Assembly: GCA_020171895.1 (NCBI GenBank) | Contig: JAIVAN010000003.1 | Coordinates: 558,001 to 622,000, forward strand | Reading direction: 5' to 3' | From: Bacillus timonensis | GTDB lineage: Bacteria; Bacillota; Bacilli; Bacillales; Bacillaceae_L | DNA length: 64,000 bases | Part shown: one piece after another, positions 53,837 through 62,034 of the stretch | Layout: every line of letters begins with the position of its first letter | Numbering within the stretch: the first letter of the stretch is position 1 | Program-made: the position numbers and the translations under genes | Notes under the pieces: model-generated | What the model saw: only the letters and a program-made list of their open reading frames with translations | Told to the model about the DNA's origin: nothing | Database searches by the model: none

Positions 53837-54010
53837 TTATTCATCTTCCATTTCTTCATCAATGATACATTTGTCCAGTAAATATTCAAACGTAATATCA
53901 GCTATTTCCTCTACTTCGGCTTCACTCGGTGAGTACCCCCGTTTGATAAGCTCATTGTAAAAGAATTCCGCTATTTCTTCCGTATCAATAACGACTTCAA
54001 TATCTTTCAC
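53837..54010 (-). CDS. yozD: YozD family protein (57 aa)
   Basis: Acidic helical protein: VIDTEEIAEFFYNEL, SPSEAEVEEIADITFEYLLDKC, ending DEEMEDE, as in B. subtilis YozD (58 aa). GTG start at 54010 behind AAAGGGGGGCGTTATT. The order yozD-yodN-yozE is conserved with B. subtilis. Function unknown. Confidence 0.82.
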   Translation of the reverse strand: MKDIEVVIDTEEIAEFFYNELIKRGYSPSEAEVEEIADITFEYLLDKCIIDEEMEDE

Positions 54011-54183
54011 AATAACGCCCCCCTTTCTATTTTTTATGTATCTATTTCGCCACTTATGTCTAAAAGAAAGTAAATTATTCGATTTGTTTGAAAATATATA
54101 AATGAAAAATAAGTGTCATACATTGTTAAGTACATAAATATGATGGTAGTAAGGAATTTGGACAAGCCTATGGAGGGATTTGT

Positions 54184-54381
54184 ATGTTAATAAAAAGTGC
54201 TAATTATTCAATCCATGAAAAAAAGGACACAAGGAAAAAACGAGATCTGCTTGAGTTTTTGGACGGTGAAAAGTTTGATAAGGTAATGGAATCATTGTTA
54301 AGACATCAGTTTCACTTCATAATTCTGTTAGGAATTCCGTTTCTATTCTATGTCATCGTTCAATTTTATCAATCTTTTTAA
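54184..54381 (+). CDS. Small single-helix membrane protein
   Basis: 65 aa. Basic N-terminal half, one C-terminal helix (about 44-62). ATG at 54184 with TGGAGGGATTTGT. Overlaps the convergent yodN by 4 nt. Not recognised. Confidence 0.6.
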   Translation: MLIKSANYSIHEKKDTRKKRDLLEFLDGEKFDKVMESLLRHQFHFIILLGIPFLFYVIVQFYQSF

Positions 54382-55070
54382 TCTTTCTTTTTTTCATTCG
54401 TAAATTTTTTTAGATTTAGTAGTACAACTTCCATTATTTCCTTGTATTTTTCATCTTTAAACATTTTATATAAAAAAGCATAATCATTATAAACATCCAA
54501 TAACCCATCAATGATTTCTTTTCTTTCTTGTTTTTTTCGGAGTCTATCTTTTTCTGAATTACGAAATGTCTCCTTCATCCCTGGCAACTCCAAACTTTTT
54601 TGATCTTTTTTCCTTACATACATTAAAGATAATTTTTGTAAAAACACTTCTGCATGCTCGCTATCAGCAATTAGGGTTAATTCATCCTCTCCTGCTTCTA
54701 ACCACTCACCATCTCTTATCCGAGATAATTCATACGTAATCTCTTCCCAAGCACCTTCTTTATTTCTCCAAATTTCAGTTCTAACGCCAATAACCTTGAA
54801 TATTTCAGTTCCATAACCTTCGACAATTACTAAATCCCCAAAATAATAGTAGTATTTAATGTCTAATTGCTCGCTATCGATTATTTTTGTATCAAAGTTT
54901 GAAAAAAGTACTAATGAAGATTCTAGATAAAGTTCTTCACTATTATTGACCTCATAAGCAAATGAGCCATTCACATTTTTTACGTTTGTAATGGTACCTA
55001 CTGTTCCATACAGAGTGATCACGACTATATCTCCAATGTTGAATTTTGGTTTATCAGCATTGTTCTCCAT
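54378..55070 (-). CDS. yodN: YodN family protein
   Basis: 230 aa. N-terminal FNIGDIVVITLYGTVGTIT and YYYFGDLVIVEGYGTEIF (two small SH3-like barrel segments), then IWRNKEGAWEEITYELSRIRDGEWLEA, and a charged helical C-terminus. Matches YodN by content and by position next to yozD/yozE. ATG at 55070 behind AAAGGGGAG. Function unknown. Confidence 0.78.
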   Translation of the reverse strand: MENNADKPKFNIGDIVVITLYGTVGTITNVKNVNGSFAYEVNNSEELYLESSLVLFSNFDTKIIDSEQLDIKYYYYFGDLVIVEGYGTEIFKVIGVRTEIWRNKEGAWEEITYELSRIRDGEWLEAGEDELTLIADSEHAEVFLQKLSLMYVRKKDQKSLELPGMKETFRNSEKDRLRKKQERKEIIDGLLDVYNDYAFLYKMFKDEKYKEIMEVVLLNLKKFTNEKKKD

Positions 55071-55165
55071 AAAACTCTCCCCTTTAATAGTAGTCGTGAC
55101 ATTTAAGTTACTTCATTGTATGCAATTAGCAGAAAAACGCTAATCCAATCCTTTTGTTAATGTGC

Positions 55166-55195
55166 AAAAAAGAGACGATCAAATGATCGCCTCTT
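55166..55195 (-). terminator. Terminator of yozE
   Basis: AAGAGACGATC / GATCGCCTCTT (one mismatch) around AAAT, with A-run on the left. Confidence 0.75.
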
Positions 55196-55208
55196 CAGAT
55201 TTGTTTAT

Positions 55209-55427
55209 TTATTTTTCGTTTTTATACATTTCCCACGCTTTATCAAATACAGTCATTGAGTTTAAGTAATGACCGTTAAGTTCTAGATAATTGCTAAGTT
55301 CATTGTAATCGCCTGTATATTTTGGAAAGCTGTGGTCGTCATACATATCATTTGCAAACTGACTTAGATCATCTTTGTTCTTTTGGTCACGGTATTTTAA
55401 AAAGTAATGATAAAAAGACTTACTCAT
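55209..55427 (-). CDS. yozE: YozE family protein (UPF0346)
   Basis: 72 aa. SFYHYFLKYRDQKNKDDLSQFAN, DHSFPKYTGDYNELSNYLE and SMTVFDKAWEMY match YozE, a small helical protein with solved structure and unknown function. ATG at 55427 behind GAAAGAGGT. Confidence 0.88.
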   Translation of the reverse strand: MSKSFYHYFLKYRDQKNKDDLSQFANDMYDDHSFPKYTGDYNELSNYLELNGHYLNSMTVFDKAWEMYKNEK

Positions 55428-55452
55428 TGTACTACCTCTTTCTTTAATTAAA

Positions 55453-55595
55453 GCTACCCTGAAAATACGACACTGTAACCTACGTTGCAGGAACCTCGGT
55501 TAACACACAATAATTCCTATTAGCCACATTCTATAGACGTAAAAATCAAATCCACATTTTCATCCTTCATGGTGCAATTCTTAATTGCATGGTAG
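55453..55595. repeat. Class 1 repeat, internal-deletion derivative (143 bp)
   Basis: Keeps the left marker CTACCCTGAAAATAC and TGTAACCTACGTTGCAGGA, then jumps directly to CCTCGGTTAACAC. All internal stems (middle, inner, apical) are deleted while the outer arms and the following spacer (GGTGCAATTCTTAATTG) remain. Confidence 0.8.
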
Positions 55596-55858
55596 TCTAC
55601 CCTGAAAATAACATTGAACTAGGGGTGTTAATCTGCGTTGCAGGAACCTCGCTTTCCGTGGGGCACTTGAGCCTCCTGGGCTTCACCTGTGGGGTCTCAA
55701 GTCCGTCGCATATCCCACAGGAGTCTCGGTTCCTTCCACTACGATTAACACGAATGAATTACTTAAAAACCAACATTATATAAGCTTAAAAATCAAGTTC
55801 ACCATTTTCATTCTTCCTGGTGCAAATTCTTAATTGAATAAAAGTCTACCCTGAAAAG
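55596..55858. repeat. Class 1 structured repeat, full copy plus terminal marker
   Basis: Marker TCTACCCTGAAAAT at 55596 and again at 55845 (unit 249 bp). Outer stem GTGTTAATC (55625) / GATTAACAC (55743), middle stem CCGTGGG / CCCACAGG, inner stem ACTTGAG / CTCAAGT. Ends 8 nt before the stop of the M42 peptidase gene. Confidence 0.85.
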
Positions 55859-55865
55859 TATAGGA

Positions 55866-56927
55866 TTAAAATAAGAATTCTGATTCGCTTGATAAGGATT
55901 CGATAAATACTTTTAGCAAGTCTTTTGTCGCGTATAAGTCTGCTATGTCTATAACCTCAACTGGAGAGTGTGCGTATCTTGATGGAATAGAAAGAACTCC
56001 AGTAGGTATACCTTTATTACTTAACGACACTGCGCCACCATCTGTTCCTATGCCAGGAAAAACTTCAGGTTGAAATGGTATTTTATTATTTTCTGCTAAA
56101 GAAATCAACCTATCTTTTACTGTAGGATGTGCGATTAAACTGAAATCAATGATTTTTATACCTGTTCCAGCTCTCAATCCTAGCGATCCATCCATTGTTT
56201 CTTCAGGGGTATCACTAACTGCAGTTGTATCGATTGCAATCGCAACATCAGCTTCAATGTTCTGTGCTGCTACCTTCGCACCTCTTAATCCAACCTCTTC
56301 TTGAACGGAAAAAATGAATACTAATTCGCCACAAAAGCTAGAAGGTTCTAAATCTATTAAGAAATCAATTAGAACTGCGCAACCTGCACGATCATCTAAC
56401 CCTTTTCCAACAACCCTGCCAGTTGTTTCATTACCTAATAATTCTAGCTCTGTAGCCCACGTAATAGGTGAGCCAATATTCACCCCCATTTGAATCGCTT
56501 CTTCTTTTGAACTTGCACCAATATCTATGTACAATTGCTGATGTTTTCTTACTTTTGAAGGATCATCAAACTTTACATAATGCGCTGACATTGTGCCAAT
56601 AACCCCTAATAGGTTACCATCCTTTGTTCTAACTCGCACTTTTTGTGCCAATAGTATTCGATCATCATGACCACCTAACTTTTCAAAACGAATAAGACCA
56701 TTTGATTCAATCTTTTTCACAATAAATCCAATTTCATCCATATGTGCTGTTAAGATAGCTTTGGGACCTGGTTGCGCACCTTTTTTTGTAGCAATGACAT
56801 TTCCTATTGGATCGATTCTAACTTCATCCACATAATCTTCAATATAATCCCTAATAAAATGGGCAATTGGTTGTTCATATCCACACGGTCCATCAATGCC
56901 AGTTAATGTTTTTAATAATTCGATCAT
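55866..56927 (-). CDS. M42 family aminopeptidase (YsdC/YhfE-like)
   Basis: 353 aa, dinuclear metal, oligomeric aminopeptidase. Metal and catalytic motifs: TAHMDEIG, GLDDRAGC, SVQEEVGLRGA, IDTT and RYAHSPVE. ATG at 56927 behind GAAAGAAGGAA. Bacillus has three relatives (YsdC, YtoP, YhfE); the orthologue was not resolved. Single gene. Confidence 0.88.
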   Translation of the reverse strand: MIELLKTLTGIDGPCGYEQPIAHFIRDYIEDYVDEVRIDPIGNVIATKKGAQPGPKAILTAHMDEIGFIVKKIESNGLIRFEKLGGHDDRILLAQKVRVRTKDGNLLGVIGTMSAHYVKFDDPSKVRKHQQLYIDIGASSKEEAIQMGVNIGSPITWATELELLGNETTGRVVGKGLDDRAGCAVLIDFLIDLEPSSFCGELVFIFSVQEEVGLRGAKVAAQNIEADVAIAIDTTAVSDTPEETMDGSLGLRAGTGIKIIDFSLIAHPTVKDRLISLAENNKIPFQPEVFPGIGTDGGAVSLSNKGIPTGVLSIPSRYAHSPVEVIDIADLYATKDLLKVFIESLSSESEFLF

Positions 56928-57026
56928 TTATATTCCTTCTTTCATCTCTAGAACTATATTATATTAATATAATAAAAATATATAGATTCGCATTTAGTAC
57001 CTTCTTTAATTTTTGAAGAATTTCAC

Positions 57027-57497
57027 TTACTTGTATTTATTTAGTAATTCTTTTGGAATATGACAATAGTCATTTGGACATCTTGCTAACCTATCTTGAT
57101 GTTCTTCTGCACTTCTCACATAGTTTGTAAGAGGTAATACTTCAACCACTATCTTGTCATAATCATTTCTCTCAATAAGAAATGACTGTGCCTCTAATAA
57201 GTGTTCAGGATTTTCACTATATAATCCTGTTCTGTACTTTTCGCCGACATCCGGTCCTTGTTTATTCAAACTGTATGGATCAATGATTTCAAAAAAATAC
57301 CCCATCAATTCCTTAATCGTTACAACGGTTGGATCAAATCCTGTTTTTACACATTCTGCGTAACCATCATAATCACCCACAAGTGTATGGCTTGTTCCAT
57401 TAGCTCTTCCCGCTTCTGTAAATTGTACTCCAGGTAAAGTTTTAATAAAAGCTTGTACTCCCCATAAACATCCACCTGCAAAATATACTACTTCCAT
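57027..57497 (-). CDS. Peptide methionine sulfoxide reductase MsrA-type
   Basis: 156 aa. Catalytic Cys10 in GGCLWG (usual GGCFWG), YDGYAECVK in place of YxGGxTxNPxY, FFEIIDPYSLNKQGPDVGEKYRTGLY and YHQ-like HCHIPK end. A divergent, short branch of MsrA, reducing Met-S-sulfoxide. ATG at 57497 behind AAGAGGAGA. No msrB nearby. Confidence 0.82.
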   Translation of the reverse strand: MEVVYFAGGCLWGVQAFIKTLPGVQFTEAGRANGTSHTLVGDYDGYAECVKTGFDPTVVTIKELMGYFFEIIDPYSLNKQGPDVGEKYRTGLYSENPEHLLEAQSFLIERNDYDKIVVEVLPLTNYVRSAEEHQDRLARCPNDYCHIPKELLNKYK

Positions 57498-57652
57498 CTT
57501 GACTCTCCTCTTAGTTTAAATGCCACGTAAATAGGATAAAAACTTCTAATGAATTTGTCCTAAATATTTTACTTTTTAAAAACAACGCCCTTAAGTTGAA
57601 CTGTATTAGTTTTCAACTTTTTTTACAGAATGAGATTCTTTAAGATTCCATT

Positions 57653-57745
57653 TTATTTTTCATAGTATGGTTTATAAGAGAAAGGGACGAACCCTCCTAA
57701 AATTCCTATTCCTTCAACGAATCTAAAGCCACCATCTTGATTCAA
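57653..57745 (-). pseudogene. Short open frame, probable gene remnant
   Basis: 30 codons from TTG 57745, with AAAAGGGGATACA upstream. Gly-rich with a Pro/Tyr/Lys C-terminus. No family recognised. In the array it would be the C-terminal or whole remainder of a further cassette. Confidence 0.35.
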
Positions 57746-57783
57746 TGTATCCCCTTTTAATATTATTTTACCATGTTTATTAA

Positions 57784-57829
57784 CCCTTTCCCTTTATTTC
57801 AACAAAGAGAGGCAATCTCCTGCTTGTAA
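57784..57829. repeat. Cassette junction site L
   Basis: CCCTTTATTTCAACA ... TCTCCTGCTTG, nearly the same as site D (CCCTTTACTTCAACA ... TCTCCTGCTTG). Lies after the GNAT stop codon. Confidence 0.65.
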
Positions 57830-57950
57830 TTTACCCTTATACTCAAATATAGATTTCTCACTGCAATTTACTTAAAAGAATATTCGTTTCATGTGTTTCT
57901 TCTTTATTATTAAAGTACGTATTACTAGCTTGTTAAATATCCTTCCTTTA

Positions 57951-58436
57951 CTAGGATGATTTTATTGAATAAATTGCTTGTTCAGCTCCAAATCTGAAAA
58001 GTTTACGTTCAACTTCCATCCCCACTTTTTCTAAGAGCCTACAAGAACTTTTATTTGCAGTTTGTGTTTCAGCTAATACTTTTGGCAGATTTAATTCATT
58101 TAAAGCATAGTGAATAATCCGTTTTACAACTTGTGTTGCATACCCTTTGCCCCACCATATTGGTAATAGTTCATATGATAACTCTAGATAATCCATGTCA
58201 TGATGAGGATCGAGAGACACCATACCTATAAAATTATCAGTTTGTTTTTCTCTAACAACCCAATAAAAAGAGTTATCTGGTGGATTAAGCATACTGTTTA
58301 ACACTACTTGAATTGATTCTTCATCACGTATACCACCAAGGTATTTTCTTACATCTTGATTTAAAAATAGTTTTTTAACATCAGCATAATCAGTTTTATT
58401 AAATGTATTTATGAAACATCTTTCTGTTGCAAACAA
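57951..58436 (-). CDS. GNAT N-acetyltransferase (RimJ/RimL type)
   Basis: 161 aa. Domain GNAT: WVVREKQTDNFIGMVSLD, LSYELLPIWWGKGYATQVVKRII (acetyl-CoA loop Q/R-x-x-G-x-A as WWGKGYA), LAETQTANKSSCRLLEKVGM. Substrate unknown; relatives modify ribosomal proteins, amino-glycosides or small molecules. TTG start at 58436; AAGGGG is 12 nt upstream. A member of the putative cassette array. Confidence 0.8.
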   Translation of the reverse strand: MFATERCFINTFNKTDYADVKKLFLNQDVRKYLGGIRDEESIQVVLNSMLNPPDNSFYWVVREKQTDNFIGMVSLDPHHDMDYLELSYELLPIWWGKGYATQVVKRIIHYALNELNLPKVLAETQTANKSSCRLLEKVGMEVERKLFRFGAEQAIYSIKSS

Positions 58437-58580
58437 AATTTACTTCATCCCCTTTTTCACTGAATAGCTTCTCGTTGCTGCTTATTCACCTTTATTGCTG
58501 TCACAAAAAGAATCAGCAGCTGGCTGTTCTGAAATCTTGATGCACATATTCGTTTGCAAAAATCTCCTTTGCTAATTAGG

Positions 58581-58625
58581 AAAAGAGCTTATCTTATTTA
58601 AAGATAAGCCACCGTTAGTGAAATT
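58581..58625. repeat. Cassette junction site A
   Basis: GCTTATCTT / AAGATAAGC hairpin (4-nt loop) followed by CACCGTTAGTGAAATT. 37 nt after the stop of the lipoprotein gene 58662. Confidence 0.7.
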
Positions 58626-58661
58626 CCGTTAAGCTCTTAATTACTTCCCTAATCCAATATC

Positions 58662-59120
58662 TCACTTCACTTCAACTTTCAAATAGTGAATTACTCCACC
58701 ATTTGAATACTTCGCATATATTTCATAAACATAAATACCAGTTTCATCTGGCAAAACAAATGATAAATCGTCTACTAAAACTTCCTTACTGCTATAAGTT
58801 CCATCATATACCATCAGGGAGAGTGGGGTTTTATTTATAAACTCTAATGTGATCTTATCGCTTTTAGAAGCTCTTAAGATGGCCGAATCTTTATCTAATG
58901 AATCTAAATCGGCATGACTTTCAGAATGTTGCCCTCCAACTTTTAGAGATGAAGAACCATTTAATACTTTAACACTATGTGTACTTGAATGAGCATTCAC
59001 ACAAGGAATGAACACATCCGTGCAGTCTTCTTCCGTAAAGACTTTTTCACTACTACACCCAACTAGGGAAAAGACAAAGAGCTTGATAAGGAAAACGAAT
59101 AACATGTTACGTACTATCAT
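58662..59120 (-). CDS. Putative lipoprotein, unknown function
   Basis: 152 aa. Signal peptide with lipobox L-V-G-C (Cys near 22), then a beta-rich domain with two Cys (EDCTDVFIPC). ATG at 59120 behind AGGGATGG. No family recognised. Array member. Confidence 0.6.
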   Translation of the reverse strand: MIVRNMLFVFLIKLFVFSLVGCSSEKVFTEEDCTDVFIPCVNAHSSTHSVKVLNGSSSLKVGGQHSESHADLDSLDKDSAILRASKSDKITLEFINKTPLSLMVYDGTYSSKEVLVDDLSFVLPDETGIYVYEIYAKYSNGGVIHYLKVEVK

Positions 59121-59170
59121 AAAGGTTCCATCCCTTGCAATTTGATTGATTTTTCTGATATTTAAGATCG

Positions 59171-59227
59171 TAATAGCAATACTCTAATTGCATAAATTTA
59201 GCAATCGCTCTTCGTTGCTTGAACAAG
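59171..59227. repeat. Cassette junction site B (diverged)
   Basis: Contains GCAATCGCTCTTCGTTGCTT, related to the core of sites F and A2-like CAACGA motifs; 4 nt after the stop of 59231. The weakest of the sites. Confidence 0.4.
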
Positions 59228-59230
59228 AAT

Positions 59231-59563
59231 TTACCCTTCACCGTAGTATTCAGCAAAATGCAAAAATCCAAATTTCTTCACAAGAAAGTTTCTTAATTCT
59301 CCTTGTGTAGCTTTTTCAATTGGTGGTTTTGTTAGGGAATATGCTTTAGCATTTAATTCAGCAAATTTATTTTTATCTACTTCATTATGGTATTCATCAT
59401 CTATAATAGCCGATGTTAAAGCAGCTTTTGGGTACCCCATAAAAAATACTTTAGTCCTAAGCGCTGTATTTGGAGTTGAGTGTAATAATAAAAAAATAAT
59501 TGCTAGTACGATTAAAATGATTGACTCTTTCTTAATAATTAGATTTTTGATGGAACCCAGCAT
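59231..59563 (-). CDS. Small membrane-anchored hypothetical protein
   Basis: 110 aa. One N-terminal helix (about 12-30), then a soluble part with KFAELNAKAYSLTKPPIEKA. ATG at 59563 behind AGGAGGTATTTAA. Not recognised. Array member. Confidence 0.6.
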   Translation of the reverse strand: MLGSIKNLIIKKESIILIVLAIIFLLLHSTPNTALRTKVFFMGYPKAALTSAIIDDEYHNEVDKNKFAELNAKAYSLTKPPIEKATQGELRNFLVKKFGFLHFAEYYGEG

Positions 59564-59810
59564 TTAAATACCTCCTAAACTCTTTTGACGGTTAATTAAA
59601 AAACTCAACTTGCTTAACCTTTAAGATTTTTTATCCCCATAATGTTAAAATCCTTGATTTTTCTTAGATCAGTTAAAGTGGCATTTCAAATACCAAGTAA
59701 AACAGCATCCTAATTCGCACGATGACATTAACTATTTTCAAGACGAAATGCTTTTTAAAGAATGAAATAATTGCTTTTGTTTTCATTTAACAATTCAAGC
59801 ACTCCATTTA

Positions 59811-59841
59811 GCTATTTAACATTCGCACTCAGTTAGTAGAG
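59811..59841. repeat. Cassette junction site C2
   Basis: GCACTCAGTTAGTAGAG, a diverged form of GCACCCGTTAGTGAA, in non-coding DNA. Confidence 0.5.
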
Positions 59842-59950
59842 TAGGTTATTAATTTTCATCTTCCCATATACCATATCTACTTATTGCAATAATTGTCTCA
59901 TCTCAGTTTTTTCTATGGCAATAAGACCAGCACCTGCTGATCTTTGTATT

Positions 59951-59983
59951 CGCATATTAAATAAGAGCATTCGTTAGTGAACT
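59951..59983. repeat. Cassette junction site C1
   Basis: GAGCATTCGTTAGTGAACT, 7 nt after the stop of the GNAT pseudogene. Confidence 0.65.
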
Positions 59984-59989
59984 ATCTCT

Positions 59990-60487
59990 TTAATGAAAAC
60001 CCGTATTGTCTGTTCCTAAGTATTCTTCACTTGCAACCCTACTAATTTCCTTAAACCCTATTTTTTCAATCATTATTCTAGAACGAATATTTTTTTCATG
60101 TGTCTCTGCATTAAAAACTGTAATACCTAAATGTTTAGAAGCATAATCCATCATAGATATACTAGCATTAAAACCAATTCCTTTTCCCTATAGCGAACTA
60201 TCACCAATTGCAATGCCTAATTCAGCTTCATTACCTTTCATACAAGCTAGGTCTGCATATCCTATTAAACTATTTTCTAATTCAATTGCCAATCAAAGAA
60301 AATTTTCAGATGAATTATTTACACAGTATTGTCACCATTTATATAATTCTTGCTCGTTTCTATTTAATTCCCATTCATTTGCTAAACAGAATTCATCATC
60401 CTTACTCCATTTTAAAACATATGAAAAATCATCTATGGATAAGGGTCTAAGTTTTATATTTTGGACATTATTATCTTTTAAATTCAT
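59990..60487 (-). pseudogene. GNAT acetyltransferase with three in-frame stops, all at expected Trp positions
   Basis: The frame spans 165 codons from ATG 60487 (behind TTGGAGGAAGAT) to TAA 59990 with no frameshift. It is interrupted at codons 52 (TGA), 65 (TGA) and 100 (TAG). All three sit where the GNAT family has or tolerates Trp, e.g. the third in SL*GKGIGF, usually SLWGKGIG. Each is one G-to-A step from TGG. C-terminal motifs (NAETHEKNIRSR, IEKIGFKEISRV) are intact. Taken as a recently inactivated gene; read-through cannot be excluded. Confidence 0.85.
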
Positions 60488-60520
60488 ATCTTCCTCCAAA
60501 ACTTTAGTTATTAAAGTAGA

Positions 60521-60574
60521 CTGACCCTTTACTTCAACACAGCAAGCTTTTCTCCTGCTTGAAGTTTAGCACTT
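60521..60574. repeat. Cassette junction site D
   Basis: CTGACCCTTTACTTCAA ... GCTTGAAGTTTAGCACTT with outer CTTCAA / TTGAAG and inner CAAGC / GCTTG pairing; 19 nt after the stop of the lipoprotein gene 60593. Confidence 0.75.
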
Positions 60575-60592
60575 TTTACTTCAATAGTTAAA

Positions 60593-61024
60593 TTAGTTAT
60601 TCCCTGATATTGTACCGAAGTGTGTCTCATTACCATTATTAAAGAGTTTGGCTTCCTCAAAATCTTTATCTAAGTTCACTTTATAGAAAAGCTCGTGCTT
60701 CAATGAAGAAATTGAATAATCAGATGTTTTATCACTTTTATATAAAATGTTTAAAGTATCATTAACTCTTTCAACATTAAATCTAGTAAAGTAAATAGCT
60801 TCTTCACCTTGAACAGCATTGGACCCATTCAAATATACAAACATAGCTGTATTCTGGTTATCAAAGTAAAGGTGAACCCCATTTTCTTCTTTGACACTTT
60901 GGAAAAAAGATTCAATATTTTTGTTAAGGCTCTCCTTACTTACTTCTGTATAAGATAATTGAGTGTTTGTATCACATCCTGTCAATAAAAGAAAACCTAA
61001 CAGTATTAACAATATTTTATTCAA
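60593..61024 (-). CDS. Putative lipoprotein, unknown function
   Basis: 143 aa. MNKILLILLGFLLLTGC: signal peptide with lipobox L-T-G-C (Cys17). The remainder is beta-rich and without recognised domain. TTG start at 61024 with GGGGGGCTAAAA; a longer frame from 61048 lies in the ribosome site. Array member. Confidence 0.6.
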   Translation of the reverse strand: MNKILLILLGFLLLTGCDTNTQLSYTEVSKESLNKNIESFFQSVKEENGVHLYFDNQNTAMFVYLNGSNAVQGEEAIYFTRFNVERVNDTLNILYKSDKTSDYSISSLKHELFYKVNLDKDFEEAKLFNNGNETHFGTISGNN

Positions 61025-61053
61025 TTTTAGCCCCCCTTTTTTATTCAACTCTT

Positions 61054-61098
61054 CTGACCCTTTACTTCAATTATTGAAGATTAGCACCCGTTAGTGAA
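61054..61098. repeat. Cassette junction site E (best complete copy)
   Basis: CTGACCCTTTACTTCAA, then TTATTGAAGATTAGCACCC and GTTAGTGAA. Hairpin CTTCAA-TTA-TTGAAG in the middle, flanked by the two core boxes. 59 nt after the stop of the CPBP gene. Confidence 0.78.
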
Positions 61099-61156
61099 AA
61101 TGAGGAGAATTATACATGTATAGAAGATTATTCATACTTCCTTAAGATTTCATTTT

Positions 61157-61882
61157 TTATACGCTCGCTTTATTGGAGGTTGCATCGTTAATTTCAAGGT
61201 CTTTTCTTCCCAGATACTCGATCAATAACCATGTTAGTACGGGTATAACAACATAAGGTAAAACAAAGTAAACAATAATGTTAAGGGTGAGATCTGATAC
61301 AAATTCCACCTTATCAGGCACTAAAATTTGCTCTCCCCAAGGACCCTTCGAGAATATTGAATTAAACGTAAAGTTCCATCCTAAATGCAACCCGATTGGT
61401 AAAGCGATTGATTTCGTCTGATAAAATGCATAAGCCCAGACTAATCCAGATAATGCTGTAATAAAAAATACTACTGCCATTGAACCTATGTCTCCTAGCA
61501 CACCATAGGAGAACCAATGATAAATACCAAAGGTTATTCCAGAAAGAAGAACTCCCATTTTCGCTCCAAATCTATGAATAATTATATATAGAAGCGCACC
61601 ACGAAAGATTAACTCTTCAAAGATTACTCCCTTAACGTTCAACCATAAAGCGTTAAGTGCGCCTATCAGAGTAAAATTAGAAGAAAATTCCCAGTTTGTG
61701 CTGGTAAGAATAGCATCACATATTTGTATAAACGCACAAAGTAGGGCAGTAAATACAAATCCTACAAAAAATTGAAAGCTTCTCGTCTTCAAAGGCTTAA
61801 TACCTATAGCCGTTAAATCCTTCTTCACAAATAGACGAAGTATTATCCAGGATATAATGAATTGGACAATTATCCCTAACAT
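61157..61882 (-). CDS. CPBP family intramembrane metalloprotease
   Basis: 241 aa, about eight helices. CPBP (Abi) motifs: FEELIFRGALL (EE-x-x-x-R), FGIYHWFSYG (F-x-x-x-H) and LHLGWNF. Family members are membrane proteases, some giving bacteriocin self-immunity. ATG at 61882 behind AGGAGTGGGTTGT. Array member. Confidence 0.82.
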   Translation of the reverse strand: MLGIIVQFIISWIILRLFVKKDLTAIGIKPLKTRSFQFFVGFVFTALLCAFIQICDAILTSTNWEFSSNFTLIGALNALWLNVKGVIFEELIFRGALLYIIIHRFGAKMGVLLSGITFGIYHWFSYGVLGDIGSMAVVFFITALSGLVWAYAFYQTKSIALPIGLHLGWNFTFNSIFSKGPWGEQILVPDKVEFVSDLTLNIIVYFVLPYVVIPVLTWLLIEYLGRKDLEINDATSNKASV

Positions 61883-61950
61883 ACAACCCACTCCTAAAAC
61901 AAACTGAATTTTTCTTTTATATTTGATTACATCAGAGATCCTATTATAAA

Positions 61951-61990
61951 TGCAAATCTTCTTCAGCTATCGCTCACCGTTAGTGAAATT
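61951..61990. repeat. Cassette junction site F
   Basis: GCTATCGCTCACCGTTAGTG, then AAATT, preceded by AAATCTTCTTCAGC; 45 nt after the stop of the gene at 62035. Confidence 0.68.
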
Positions 61991-62034
61991 TAATCCCAAA
62001 AATTAAATACCACTTCTCCTACTATTTTGGGTTG

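Larger units (their letters stand above)
57498..57950. other. Intergenic region with cassette remnant
   Basis: 450 bp between msrA and the GNAT gene. Contains a 30-codon frame (57653-57745), a junction repeat (57784-57829) and a plus-strand hairpin AGTTGAA / TTCAACT with T-run (57594-57624). Looks like eroded cassette DNA. Confidence 0.5.
59564..59989. other. Non-coding stretch with two junction-like sites
   Basis: 425 bp, no credible gene in either strand. Sites C2 and C1 about 140 bp apart suggest one or two cassettes whose genes have decayed. Confidence 0.5.

Noticed and set aside
55589-55783. Open frame on the plus strand at 55.6 kb
   Set aside because: Entirely within a class 1 repeat unit, not conserved between copies, no ribosome site.
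57594-57624. Plus-strand terminator-like hairpin
   Set aside because: No plus-strand gene upstream; stem only 7 bp.
57653-57745. Lasso or pheromone peptide precursor
   Set aside because: Gly-rich start is suggestive, but no processing or export genes are nearby and the Glu spacing does not fit a lasso ring.
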